Of a DNA stretch of 64,000 nt, positions 1-10,500 are shown piece after piece. How positions within the stretch are numbered: the stretch's first letter is position 1; each line of letters opens with the position of its first letter. The translations under genes and the position numbers were made by a program. The notes below the pieces were generated by a model, which was not told the DNA's origin, made no database searches, and saw only the letters and a list, made by a program, of their open reading frames with translations. Source of the stretch: Cryomorphaceae bacterium (GTDB lineage: Bacteria; Bacteroidota; Bacteroidia; Flavobacteriales; ECT2AJA-044); the NCBI GenBank assembly GCA_017798125.1, contig CP059070.1:1612001-1676000 (forward strand), in the 5' to 3' direction.

Positions 1-98
1 CTAAACATTTCGCTGAAAAGCCATAGATAAAAACGGTTCCAAAGACCACGAATCCCGCGTTCAGCGGTATGCTCAATATGTATTGCCGTTGAACTCAT
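1..98 (-). CDS. Unrecognised protein, N-terminal fragment cut by window edge
   Basis: An ATG-initiated reading frame runs leftward off the window, giving 32 residues that begin MSSTAIHIEHTAERG and continue with an aromatic-rich stretch (LWNRFYLWLFSEMF). The start lies only three bases after the stop of the lipoxygenase gene, so it is probably the next gene of the same operon. The fragment is too short to name. Its position after a lipoxygenase suggests a role in handling oxidised lipid, but this is inference only. Confidence 0.55.
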   Translation of the reverse strand, partial: MSSTAIHIEHTAERGIRGLWNRFYLWLFSEMF

Positions 99-101
99 AG
101 C

Positions 102-2291
102 TTAGATGTTGGTTCGCGATTCAATGTTGTCGATTTCCACGTATAACTCTTCGAAATCGGTTCTCTTTTCCTCGAGTAAGTGAGAGAACAGCGGATCAAT
201 ATCGTGTTCTTCATTGCGGGTAATGAACCCGTATTCTGTGCGAGAAAGCAGGTTGCTAAACCACATCATCTGCGTAGAGCGAGTGAGATCCGGAGCTATG
301 GAATAGTCATCCTCGGGCCGGAATATTCCGTCCTTGTGTTCTCCAAACCTCAACCCGAGGCTGCTGTACAGAACCTCTCCAATATCTTCATACTGATGCT
401 CGTTCACCCAGGTGTGCATAAAGGTCGCCGTCATAATGGCGTACTTACAAGCGTCTTTCAAATTGTCCATATCCCCGGCATCAGGTTCCAGTGGATTGTG
501 CGTAATAGGGCTCATGCTTCGCCGATGCCCTTCAAAAGAGCTGCGTTCAAGCTTTGGATCGAAACGATATCGTGCATGGTAGTAGTCGATTCGCTTGCGC
601 TCGAAGGCAGCGGCGTCCGGAGCTAAGCTCTCCAGATCCCTCTTATCGTGAAAAACCGGCGCGCTATTGTTGACCAAATCCTCAGAAAAGCGATAGACCT
701 CAAACCATTCTTTACGAATTCCCGCTTCATTTTTCTGAAAGAAGTCATCCACAAAATCACAGACCACCTCCCAAAAGAGATGTTCTGCTTTGGCATAAGT
801 ATGTTGATCGTTAATGATCTCCATCGGCGACCAATTCTTCCAGTCCAACACACCCATCATGTCCGTACATCGTTCCACAATTCCATTGGCTGTCATGGCC
901 GAGGCCCTTGGAATATATCCAGGCCCAATCAGAATATCGTCGGCGCTGTGGTTCACCAATACCACCTCTTTGAGGTGAGGGAAGAGCAGAGTGCTCAAAG
1001 GACTTTTCCTTAGGTTTCTCCGCCCGGCTATGGCAAATTGTTCGGTATTGACGTGTGTCCCTGCAAAGTGATCGTCCAATTCCGTAGAAAGGGCTCCCGA
1101 TACGCGTGCAACCCTCTTCGCCTGTTCCCACTTTTCGCCGTCTGCGGGTGTAAAACGTCGCTGCTGGAAGGGGGATTTATCGTACTGATTGGTCGGTCCA
1201 GTCGTGATGATTTCTTCGGGAACAGGAAGCCCGTCTGGAGCAATATGGAACTTCATTTCCACCGTTGGAAATGCATACTCATCGTTTACCTCGTAATTGC
1301 ATGCTCCGAAGTACCGCACCCAGTAACGGTCCGATTCGTGCTCGTCCGGCACAAAGGTTGCACAGTTCATACCGTTCATCATCCGGCGTCCAAACCAGTA
1401 GTCACAGCGCGTTGAGCCAGGCATTTTTTCCTCCATCGCCACCGTCAAATTCTTCGGATAATCCTTCTGGATTTCCTTGATGCTCAAGGAGTCAGGGTCA
1501 AGTGCAATTTGCGCCAGATGCTTGTCCTTTGTCAGTTCAATGGGCACAAACTGCTGCTGAATGGCATCATTACGACCATCACTGTAGTACTCTGGCGCAT
1601 CCTCGTCGTGATCCTTAATCACCACCCGTGGAATGGGGACATCTCGGCGGTACTCCCAATAGAAGAGCTGAACATTGCCCAAATCCAAACCCATCCCCGT
1701 CATATCTCCTTTCGCGACCTTGAGCCGCTCAAAGGTTTGATATTCAGTGGTGGCGATTTCACTGTCCGGATGAAAAAAGACGTGCTCAATTTGGCAGACC
1801 TCGAAATGAAACGAATGATAGCGCCTACGGCGCGATTCCAAAAAGTCGAATTCCAACTTAACTATTCCGTCTCGATCGCTCCACCCTTCGGAAAACAAGC
1901 GCCATCCGCCAAGGCGCGTTCGCGCCCAAAGCTGACAAGGCATGTTGTGGATTGGAGTTGCGTAGTCATCACGCTTGGCAAAGGTCAACTTGGCCGTGAC
2001 ATAGGCGTCTTTACGATGCCCATGTATCGTCCGTCTTTTGGGCCAAATCTTCCGCTTCAATCGTTGAATGGCTTCAATCGTTCGCTGATAGAGCACCAAT
2101 AGGTACTCAGCGATGCGAACGATCCAGCTGTTGATGATTTTCGATCTTCCAACTTCCAGGTGATTGATATTCCTGAGTTTAGGTCCAAAGAAACCACCTG
2201 AAGCGGAGTAATCTATTCGAGTTGCTTTGTGCGCCTCACGATAAACGCGTTCTATTTCTTCTTCGTTAGCGCCGGGTGGGAATAGGCTCAT
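102..2291 (-). CDS. Lipoxygenase family protein
   Basis: This 729-residue protein carries the complete iron-binding set of lipoxygenases, which insert dioxygen into polyunsaturated fatty acids. Visible ligands are an H-x4-H pair in HFAGTH (about residues 407-412) followed by the family-like helix TEQFAIAGRRNL, then a later HTWVN (about 625-629) supplying the third His and the Asn, and a C-terminal isoleucine (ends RTNI), the terminal carboxylate ligand. The first ~250 residues contain a beta-rich region that may be a PLAT/C2-like domain. No signal peptide is evident, so it is probably cytoplasmic or peripheral. It overlaps the upstream kinase/cyclase gene by four bases, implying translational coupling. 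Lipoxygenases are uncommon in Bacteroidota, so horizontal origin is possible but not shown here. Confidence 0.85.
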   Translation of the reverse strand: MSLFPPGANEEEIERVYREAHKATRIDYSASGGFFGPKLRNINHLEVGRSKIINSWIVRIAEYLLVLYQRTIEAIQRLKRKIWPKRRTIHGHRKDAYVTAKLTFAKRDDYATPIHNMPCQLWARTRLGGWRLFSEGWSDRDGIVKLEFDFLESRRRRYHSFHFEVCQIEHVFFHPDSEIATTEYQTFERLKVAKGDMTGMGLDLGNVQLFYWEYRRDVPIPRVVIKDHDEDAPEYYSDGRNDAIQQQFVPIELTKDKHLAQIALDPDSLSIKEIQKDYPKNLTVAMEEKMPGSTRCDYWFGRRMMNGMNCATFVPDEHESDRYWVRYFGACNYEVNDEYAFPTVEMKFHIAPDGLPVPEEIITTGPTNQYDKSPFQQRRFTPADGEKWEQAKRVARVSGALSTELDDHFAGTHVNTEQFAIAGRRNLRKSPLSTLLFPHLKEVVLVNHSADDILIGPGYIPRASAMTANGIVERCTDMMGVLDWKNWSPMEIINDQHTYAKAEHLFWEVVCDFVDDFFQKNEAGIRKEWFEVYRFSEDLVNNSAPVFHDKRDLESLAPDAAAFERKRIDYYHARYRFDPKLERSSFEGHRRSMSPITHNPLEPDAGDMDNLKDACKYAIMTATFMHTWVNEHQYEDIGEVLYSSLGLRFGEHKDGIFRPEDDYSIAPDLTRSTQMMWFSNLLSRTEYGFITRNEEHDIDPLFSHLLEEKRTDFEELYVEIDNIESRTNI

Positions 2292-5200
2292 GTAGGGACT
2301 GGGGTGTTAACGGTTTCTACAAAGTACATGTCGACTTCGCCTTTGTGCTTGGCGTCGATTTTTCCCCTGTAGGTACATTCGAACAAATCTTTTACGGCAT
2401 CAAACGTGCTTCCGGAGATATTGACCCTTCCGACCTCTCCTGAGGCTTCCATCCGAGCCGCGGTGTTCACGGTATCCCCCCAGATGTCGTATGCGAATTT
2501 TTTTGACCCCACGACACCTGCAACCACAGGTCCCGTGTGCAATCCAATACGGATTTCAAAAATGGGTTTTCCTTGCGCCTTTGAAACAGCCTTGTATTCT
2601 TCAATCCAATCACGCATTTCCAGGGCCGCTTTTACCGCATCTGCAGCGTGCGTCGAATTCGGCACGGGAAGACCGCCAACGCACATATAGGAATCTCCAA
2701 TGGTCTTGATTTTTTCAATCTTATGAGCATCGCAGATCTTGTCAAAAGCGCCAAAACAGCGCCCCAATTCATCTACAATTTCTGCCGGACTTAGCTGCTC
2801 GCTCATTGTCGTAAAGCCTTTGAAATCAGTAAACAAGACCGTGACCATATCGAAATGTCGCGGGGTAGTCTTTCGATCCCGCTTAAGCTCCTCAGCGGTT
2901 TCTAAAGGAAGAATATTTAGGAGTAAATCGTCTGATTTCTTTTTCTCCGCAGCGAGTTCCGCGGTGCGTTCGGTTACTTTTTGCTCCAAGTTCTCGTACA
3001 GAATCGCGTTGTTGATGGAAACAGCAATTTGTCCGGATAGAAGGGCGAGAAGATCAATCCGATCTTGAGTGAAAGCTGCAGTGGCGTGATTATTCTCCAA
3101 GTAAAGTACCCCGTCCAGATTCCCGCGATTTAGAATAGGCAAGGACAGAATGGATTGAACTGATGAGTCCTTGATGTATTTGCACTGGGTATAGCGGACA
3201 TCATTTTTGGCATCCTGTACCACTGCATTTTTCTTCGATTGAATGACATATGAGACCACGCTTTCAGACAAGGAAGCGCTGTCGTGGTAATCGGTTCCTT
3301 GAAGAATTTCCACCGTGGATCCTGAATCATCAGACTGGGCTTGAACCTTGAACTGAGCACCATCTTTGAGGAGTAGGATTCCTCGATCGGCACCGGCGTT
3401 CTCCATCACGATGTGCATCAGATTTTTCAGGAGCTTGTGTAAGACAATTTCACGGGTGATACTGGCTGAAGCCTTGATCACCGTGCTCATATCCAGGAGC
3501 ATACTGTTCGTTCGGCCCATGGAACTGGATCCAGAAGTGGTCAGGGTGCCAATGCCAGAACTTCCATGCACACCACTAACGTAGTTCGGGTGTTCCTGCT
3601 CAAGAGCCCTCAATTTGGCCTGAGCTCCCCATTCTCTATAGGCATTGTAGGCGGATTTCAAATAGTGCTCCGCCAAACGCTCGGAGTTCTGTTTGATGTA
3701 GAATACACCGGCCAATTCATGAGCGATGGCCTCTTCATGTGTAAACGCATGTTGGCTGGCTCCTTTAATGGCCTCGTCATAAGCCAATCCAGCCTCCTTC
3801 ATTCGTCCGCGAACTCGAAGTAATTCGGCTTTGAGCAAGTGGTATTTGTGCATGAAGTTTTCAGGAGCGTCCTTGGCCCACTTTTTCATTTGACGAATGG
3901 TCTTTCGCACCCGTCGAATGGACTTTCTTTTTTGTGCACCCGTACTTCGATCATAGAGGGCAAGAAGCGTCAGAGCCTCATAGAAGTGGTGATTGGGGAT
4001 TTCGAACTTGGCTAATACGGCCTCCAAAAGCTTACGACTTTCCGCAGCATGATGTACGGCCTTTTCATACTCGCCGAAGCAGTAACAGAGTATGAGTTTG
4101 TTGAAATGAAGGAAGAAGGTTCCGGTTTGATCATTTCGCTCTTGGTTTTGAGCCATCATCTTCTCCTCGTCGTAGGCATCCCCTGTAAGAACAATGGGGT
4201 CTTTTGATTGCCCCATGAAGTTGAGCATTCCTTGACGATAGACCTCATTGTAGTTGAAGTTGGTCTCTTGCTTGAATTGATCGAAACTTTCGCTGTACGA
4301 CCGGGTCTCAACTTCCAAACGATCGAGCGGCTTACCACTCAGGTAGCTGTGAATACAGTAGATATTAGTATTGACGCAAGCAAACTCAATCGCTCCGGTT
4401 TCCAAACCGATGTGGTAGGATTCCTGAAGGGGTCCCAGGGTCTGATCAATGTGCTCGTTCCAATTTACGATCAAGCAATACATCGGGGTATAGATCTGAG
4501 TCTTCCACTCCTTGGCCTTGTACTTCTCAAGAAGAATGAGTCCGAGTTTACCGTATTCGTAGCCGGATTTCATGGCGCCCAATACGCCACACATGATCAC
4601 CCCGTAGGTGGCGAAGGCGAAGGCAGAAACCGCTGTATTCCCATATTTAAGCGAAAGCTCAACCATGCGGAACATGAGCAAGGGAAACAAGGTTGGAGTC
4701 GCCCAATAACTGGAACTGGCAATGTCGGCAATGATGCGCATGGCCGCGATTTTGTTCTCGTCGGTCATGGCGGGTAAATCCGCCAAGGTTTCGTTTGACT
4801 TGCCTCGAAGCTGAATTTTAGACTTGATCAATGCAGCCATAACATGGACCATTGTCGGCTTCTTGGGGAATTTCTCACCCAGTTGTGCCAGGAGCTCGAG
4901 CCCAGTGTTGATCGCTTCAATCAGCTTATTTTCAGCCTTGTAAGCTAAAATCTTAATCTCGTAGGACTTCACCTTTTCCAACAGATGCTCGGCGCGATCT
5001 ATGACCGTATTGATCATTTGGTTCATCTGCTCAAAGTCCCCATTCAAATAGGCGGTCTCTCCGGCCAGGGCATGTAACTGGAGGGTAGTGCGGTACTGAT
5101 TTTTCCACGGGTCCTTACTCAAAAGGTCGATTCCCGCCACAAAGTAGTCGTAGGCTACTTTGAAGGCAGAGGATTCTTTGGCTTTGATCCCGGCTCGAAG

Positions 5201-7384
5201 GTTCAGCTCACAGAGCTCCGTTCTTTCTACTTCGTTTTCGATCAGTCGAACCCCCCAATTGAGCTGATTGACGATGTCAAACAGCTTATCTTCCAACACC
5301 TGATCGTCGGCATTTTGCAGCAGTAGTCGACCGATGCGAAGGTGATTGGCATCGCGTTCTTCCTCTGGGATGAGAGAATACACTGCTTGTTGGATGCGGT
5401 CGTGGGCAAATTTGAAGCCTTCATCTCCGTAGGGGAGCAAGAGCCCTTCCGCTAGGGCTGGTTGGAGATCAGCAATGGTATCTTCTTCGCTCTGCTCGCT
5501 AATAGTCATCAGCGTTGCCCGGTCAAATTGATTGCCGAAGCAAGCGGCGAACTTTAAAGCACTCTGTGTAGATTCGGGAAGTTTGAGGGCTTTAGCGGCC
5601 ATGAAGTCCACCACATTATCCGTGATGTTTTTTTCCTGAATGCGCGCTAGGTTATAGGACCAAGATTTTTCGGACCGATCAAAGATCAGCAGCTCATCCT
5701 CGTAAAGGGATTTCAAGAATTGGGTGGCAAAAAAGGCGTTCCCTTGGGTCTTTTGAACCACGAGTTCGCAGAGGTCCTCGACGGCTTTAGGGTCCTTGTT
5801 GAGTGCGTCGGAGACTAATTCCTGAACGTGATCGTAGCTCAAGTTCCCAATATGGAGGTCGTAAACTTCAGCACCCGTTTTTCGAACGTCATCTACGGCA
5901 ATCATAAAAGGGTGGGAAGGGCTGACCTCGTTATCCCGATAAGCTCCTATGAATAGGAGATAGGCATTGTCAGAGTCCGTAACTAGGGACTTCAGCAGGC
6001 TGAGAGAACTGGAATCTGCCCATTGCAAGTCATCGATGAAAACCACCACTGGGTGCTCCTCCGTAGAAACGGCATTGACAAACTTTCGAAAGACATAGTT
6101 GAAACGATTCTGGGCCTCCGAGCCTCCGAGTTCCGGCACCTCAGGTTGTTCGCCAATGACCAATTCAAGGTTGGGAAGTACGTCTGTCAACACTTTTCCT
6201 TCTTCACCAACCGCCTCGCGAATTTGCTCGCGTATGGCATCAAGCCGCAATGTGTTTTCACTCAGGAGAATGTCGATAAACTCATTGAAGGCCTGGAGCA
6301 AGGCGTAATAGGGGACCGATCGCTGGTATTGATCGAACTTTCCTTCGACAAAGTACCCGGCTTTTTCCGTTATCGGTTTGTGCACTTCATGCACCAATGC
6401 GGACTTTCCCGTTCCGGAATAGCCCGCGACGAGGACTAGCTCGAGCCCTCCTTCTGCCACATCGGTAAATTTTTGAAGTAGGACTTCAATTTCGCCATCC
6501 CGACCGTAGAGTCTTTGCGGTAAGCTAAACTTTCCGGAGTAGTCCTGTTCTTTGAGCCTAAACGGCTCGATGCTTTCTTTCGACGACCATTCCTCCGCGC
6601 AACGCTTCAAGTCGGCTTGCAATCCTTGAGCCGACTGGTAGCGCAATTCCGACTCCTTGGCCAAAAGAGTCATGACGATATCGGATATCGCCTGAGGAAC
6701 TTTCGGATTGACCTCACTTGGGGAAGGAGGAGTGACGGCGATATGTCCATGGACAATTCCCATGGCATCTAGTCCTTGATAAGGTGTGCGGCCGCAGAGC
6801 ATTTCGTAGTAAACAATGCCCAATGAATACAAATCGGTTCGATAGTCAATGACGCGATTCATTCGACCCGTTTGTTCCGGGCTCAGGTATTCCAACGTGC
6901 CATCCAGATGCTCTGGATTTCCGAGGTGCTGCTCTTTGAGCGTAATCTTCGAAGCAATACCAAAATCGATGATTTTCACCCAACGTTCCTGGAGGTTTAC
7001 AATCATGTTGTTCCCCGAGATGTCCTTGTGGATGATGTTCTGATCGTGCAGCTCTGCTACTGCCGAAGCCATGGGAACAGCTAAATGTAGGAAGTCCCGG
7101 ATGTCCTCTTGCTTTCCTTGGAAGGCTTCTTTGACCGTCTGACCTTCCACCCATTCAAGATACATGGCGTGTTTGCCCTTGTACTTTAAGCGTTGCAAAG
7201 CTTCTCGGGTACCAATCATACCGAGACCTTCGATAATATCGAATTCGTTGTAGAACTGGGAAATATCCCGAGGCGTCGGGAATTCATAGTTCAGGAGCTT
7301 GAGCAAAACGGGTTTGTTCCACTCCGAGTCCTCGTAGAAGTAAATCTTGGACTTCTTGCTCTCGTAGATCAGTTTGTCGGCCAT
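2288..7384 (-). CDS. Ser/Thr kinase - AAA ATPase - GAF - adenylate cyclase fusion
   Basis: This is a very large signalling protein (1698 aa from ATG 7384; the frame could open at a TTG at 7411). Domains in order: a Ser/Thr kinase (HKDISGNN and IDFGIASK near residues 120-140, SPEQTG activation segment); a STAND/AAA ATPase with Walker A GYSGTGKSAL (~320) and Walker B VVFIDDLQWAD (~445); a long helical, TPR-like middle; a GAF domain (~1295-1450); a coiled coil; and a C-terminal class III cyclase (~1515-1685). The cyclase keeps both metal aspartates (FTDFKGFT, IGDSYM). The Lys in KIKTIGD and the Asp in YDIWGD point to ATP rather than GTP. The kinase-ATPase-GAF architecture is known from cyanobacterial-type multidomain kinases that end in a histidine kinase; here a cyclase takes that place. 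It is translationally coupled to the lipoxygenase. Confidence 0.9.
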   Translation of the reverse strand: MADKLIYESKKSKIYFYEDSEWNKPVLLKLLNYEFPTPRDISQFYNEFDIIEGLGMIGTREALQRLKYKGKHAMYLEWVEGQTVKEAFQGKQEDIRDFLHLAVPMASAVAELHDQNIIHKDISGNNMIVNLQERWVKIIDFGIASKITLKEQHLGNPEHLDGTLEYLSPEQTGRMNRVIDYRTDLYSLGIVYYEMLCGRTPYQGLDAMGIVHGHIAVTPPSPSEVNPKVPQAISDIVMTLLAKESELRYQSAQGLQADLKRCAEEWSSKESIEPFRLKEQDYSGKFSLPQRLYGRDGEIEVLLQKFTDVAEGGLELVLVAGYSGTGKSALVHEVHKPITEKAGYFVEGKFDQYQRSVPYYALLQAFNEFIDILLSENTLRLDAIREQIREAVGEEGKVLTDVLPNLELVIGEQPEVPELGGSEAQNRFNYVFRKFVNAVSTEEHPVVVFIDDLQWADSSSLSLLKSLVTDSDNAYLLFIGAYRDNEVSPSHPFMIAVDDVRKTGAEVYDLHIGNLSYDHVQELVSDALNKDPKAVEDLCELVVQKTQGNAFFATQFLKSLYEDELLIFDRSEKSWSYNLARIQEKNITDNVVDFMAAKALKLPESTQSALKFAACFGNQFDRATLMTISEQSEEDTIADLQPALAEGLLLPYGDEGFKFAHDRIQQAVYSLIPEEERDANHLRIGRLLLQNADDQVLEDKLFDIVNQLNWGVRLIENEVERTELCELNLRAGIKAKESSAFKVAYDYFVAGIDLLSKDPWKNQYRTTLQLHALAGETAYLNGDFEQMNQMINTVIDRAEHLLEKVKSYEIKILAYKAENKLIEAINTGLELLAQLGEKFPKKPTMVHVMAALIKSKIQLRGKSNETLADLPAMTDENKIAAMRIIADIASSSYWATPTLFPLLMFRMVELSLKYGNTAVSAFAFATYGVIMCGVLGAMKSGYEYGKLGLILLEKYKAKEWKTQIYTPMYCLIVNWNEHIDQTLGPLQESYHIGLETGAIEFACVNTNIYCIHSYLSGKPLDRLEVETRSYSESFDQFKQETNFNYNEVYRQGMLNFMGQSKDPIVLTGDAYDEEKMMAQNQERNDQTGTFFLHFNKLILCYCFGEYEKAVHHAAESRKLLEAVLAKFEIPNHHFYEALTLLALYDRSTGAQKRKSIRRVRKTIRQMKKWAKDAPENFMHKYHLLKAELLRVRGRMKEAGLAYDEAIKGASQHAFTHEEAIAHELAGVFYIKQNSERLAEHYLKSAYNAYREWGAQAKLRALEQEHPNYVSGVHGSSGIGTLTTSGSSSMGRTNSMLLDMSTVIKASASITREIVLHKLLKNLMHIVMENAGADRGILLLKDGAQFKVQAQSDDSGSTVEILQGTDYHDSASLSESVVSYVIQSKKNAVVQDAKNDVRYTQCKYIKDSSVQSILSLPILNRGNLDGVLYLENNHATAAFTQDRIDLLALLSGQIAVSINNAILYENLEQKVTERTAELAAEKKKSDDLLLNILPLETAEELKRDRKTTPRHFDMVTVLFTDFKGFTTMSEQLSPAEIVDELGRCFGAFDKICDAHKIEKIKTIGDSYMCVGGLPVPNSTHAADAVKAALEMRDWIEEYKAVSKAQGKPIFEIRIGLHTGPVVAGVVGSKKFAYDIWGDTVNTAARMEASGEVGRVNISGSTFDAVKDLFECTYRGKIDAKHKGEVDMYFVETVNTPVPT

Positions 7385-7394
7385 AGGCGTTGCA

Positions 7395-7409
7395 GGACGC
7401 AAAGCGTCC
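7395..7409 (-). promoter_or_regulatory. Hairpin just upstream of the kinase/cyclase start
   Basis: On the minus strand GGACGC-TTT-GCGTCC forms a six-pair stem with a three-base loop, ending ten bases before ATG 7384. Together with the palindromic repeat at 7482-7498 it gives the presumed leader of this gene two strong hairpins. This could modulate translation initiation. The effect is inferred. Confidence 0.35.
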
Positions 7410-7481
7410 AAGGCGGTTTGGTTTGGTGGCGTAATAGCCGGGTTGTTTCACGACCGCAGACCTCTCCGCCGGGGCTACTCC

Positions 7482-7498
7482 ATCGGCCCGTAGGGCCA
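7482..7498. repeat. Dispersed palindrome, intergenic copy 1
   Basis: Exact copy ATCGGCCCGTAGGGCCA, stem GGCCC/GGGCC around GTA. It lies between the 3' end of the CUB/T9SS gene and the start of the kinase/cyclase gene. The same 17-mer recurs exactly at 18400, 29847, 44014 (reverse) and 55903 (reverse). Confidence 0.8.
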
Positions 7499-7533
7499 AG
7501 GGAATCGTATACAAGATAGTAAATAGGAGGAAA

Positions 7534-10500
7534 TCAGCGAATTAGATAGAGCTGACCTATGCGTTCATGGACGGTTTCCGCATCGATGTATCGGTACCAC
7601 AATCGGTATTCGTAGGCGTCGCTCTTGGCGGGCTCGCCTTTGTAGGTGCCGTCCCAAGCTTCGTAAAAATCGTCCGTTTCAAACATGAGTTCGCCCCAGC
7701 GATTGAAGATGAGTAATCGATATTCTTCGATTTGCGACCCTTCGGGCCTCCACCCGTCGTTGAGGTTGTCGGCATCTGGGGTGAACGCATTCGGAATCCA
7801 GATTCCAGGGTCCAGTTCAATACAGACCGTTTCTTGATGAATATCAAAGCACCCACCCTCGTTCTCTAGGTAAAGCGTGACGGTGAATTGCCCGGAGTCT
7901 GCATACGAGTGCTGTGGATATTGCCCCAATTGGTAGAGCACATTGCCGGTATTGTCTCCCCAGTCCCAATAGCCACTAGTACCACCAATACTGAAATCGA
8001 TGAGGTTGACCTGAGACTCGCTTAGGTATAAGCAATCGAAATTAGGGTTAAGGCTAAAATTGGCGTTGAGCTGGGAGAAGGACGGTAGCGTAATGGTGTC
8101 GACCACGGAGCAGCCGGTATTGGGATCGGTGGATTCCACGTAGTAGGTCCCACGCTCCACGTCGATCGTCGGGCTATTTTGCGTGGGATTGGTCAGCCAT
8201 GTGAAAGTGTAATTTATGTTATTGGCACTTTGAATACTCACCCATCCTGTGGAGTCGTAACAGACCGTATCGGAACGCAAGAGGTCCACTTCAATCTCCG
8301 GATAGACTTCAATGTCGATTGGAAGCACCACAGGTTCGGAGCAGTTGTCCGTTATGGTGACGAAATAGGTTGTCGATTGAAGTGGTTGAAGCACTTGGCT
8401 TGGTCCAGTTCCAAGGCTATCGCTCCAGAGGTATTGAATGTTTGTCGTCTCTCCGCCAGCCGCACTGACGTCGACTAAAACTGAATCACCATAGCAAATA
8501 GCCGTGGAATCCACGGAGCTATTGGCTTCCAGGGTATCTCGAACCAACACAAAGGCAGAATCTTGAACCGTACAGGTTCCATTGGTGGCTTCAAAACGAA
8601 GGAGGTGAACTCCTGATCCCGCGAGTGCGGCATTCCAGTTGTTGCCGATAACACCGGGACCCGTCAAAGTTCCGGAGGCGGGCGTGATGTTTAAGTCAAT
8701 AACGCTGTCGATAAAACAGTAGGCAGAGTCCACAAAGCTCATGTCAATAACCGGTAGGCTATCCACCGTGATCACCATGCTGTCGCGGCAGGCTTGAAAT
8801 ATATCGTAGTACAAGGTGTGGCTTCCCGGTCCTGCTAAAGTAGGATCGAATAGGCCCGTCGTGTCCACTACAATTCCTGGTCCGGACCAGATTCCGCCAG
8901 GAACGGATTCGGACAAATTGATGATTCCTGAAGCTTCGCAGACAATGGTGTCATTAACGGTCGGCAGGGGAAAGACCTCGATGTACATGGAGTCTCTACA
9001 GCCATTGGCGTCGTAGTATAAAAGGTGCAATCCCGGGCCAGCTGCCGCTGGATCAAACTCGCCGGGATAATTGGGATCAATAACGCCCGGACCTGACCAG
9101 TCCCCGTTCCACGGATTTCGACCCGTATTTCCATTACCTAGTTCAAATATGGTGTCGCTTATGCAGCGTCGCAGGACAACACTGTCGACTGTTGTATTTC
9201 TCGCTCGAATTTCAAGGGTGTCCACACAACCATTCACATGGTAAAAGATGTCCTGGTTATAGTTCCCACCAGTACCAATTAAGGAAGGGTTGAATATCCC
9301 GGCGATCGAGTCAATTATTCCGGGACCACTCCAATACCCACCTGTTGGGTTTGGTGTGGGTAAGAATACAGTATCTGTTTGAGGACATACCACGAGCCTG
9401 TTCTGCCCAATGTCGATTGGCCATACATAGATGTCCTCAGACCCTGCGCAACCGCTGATGGTATAGGTGAGGGTGTGCAGTCCGCCGCCGGCATCATCCG
9501 GATCAAAATAGCCAAGCTGACCATCAACGATCCCAGGTCCGCTCCACAATCCTCCTGGTGGGGAGAATTGAAGTTGAACGATGGGGTCACTTTGACAAAC
9601 CGAGTCCAATGGCGCCAGGGCAATGCTGTCGACATAAATGGTCAGTGAATCAGTGCAGCCATTGGCAGAATAGAACACGGTAAAGGAATCCACAACCGCG
9701 GGTGGAGTAAACACCCCCGTAGGCGTTACATTTGGTCCAGTCCAGGTCCCACCGGGAGTATTAGCGCCTGTTAAGAACAGGGGCCCACTTCCAGGGCACG
9801 CAGCTGTGTCTGGTCCCGCGTCTAGCTCGTAGACGGTGACTTCAAGGCTGTCGATGCATCCCTGGAAGTCATAGTAAACATAAAAACTACCTAGACCCGA
9901 GAGGGAAGGGTCGAAGATACCTGTGGGACTTGAAATACCAGGTCCGGAATAAATGCCGCCGGCAGGGCTTGCTCCAATGAGCTGAAGGGGTCCAAATGTG
10001 CTGCAAACATTAGTATCGGGACCAGCCACCGGAGCGTCGATGGCAAAAATCTGGATGGTGTCTGTATCGGTGAAACCTTGTCCATCTGAAAGAGTGACGA
10101 TGATGGTTGTATCGGTCGATGTACATATCGTATGGGGACCTCCTATATTGGGCCAGCCAGTGCTCCAGGTATAGGTGTAATTGCAGTCTCCTCCATTGGG
10201 AGCGGCAAGGATATCTGCACATCCACCACCGCATAAGGAATCTGCTGTGGCCTGAAGTTGGACCTCAACAGGGCAGTCAAATACGTCGAAAGCTTGGGTT
10301 AGCGTAAAGAAATGGAGCGAATCACAAGCATCTGCAAGGGTCAAATCAAAGTCTAATCCGAAACTCGCACAATCTGTGATGGCATTGTCCAGCATCAGGA
10401 TGGCCGAAGTAGCAGAGTCATTTACGCAAGGGTTCGGTAGTACAGAGGTGATGGTGTAACCAGGTGTGCCGCTTAGCGTGAATGCTCCTGCGTTTAATGA

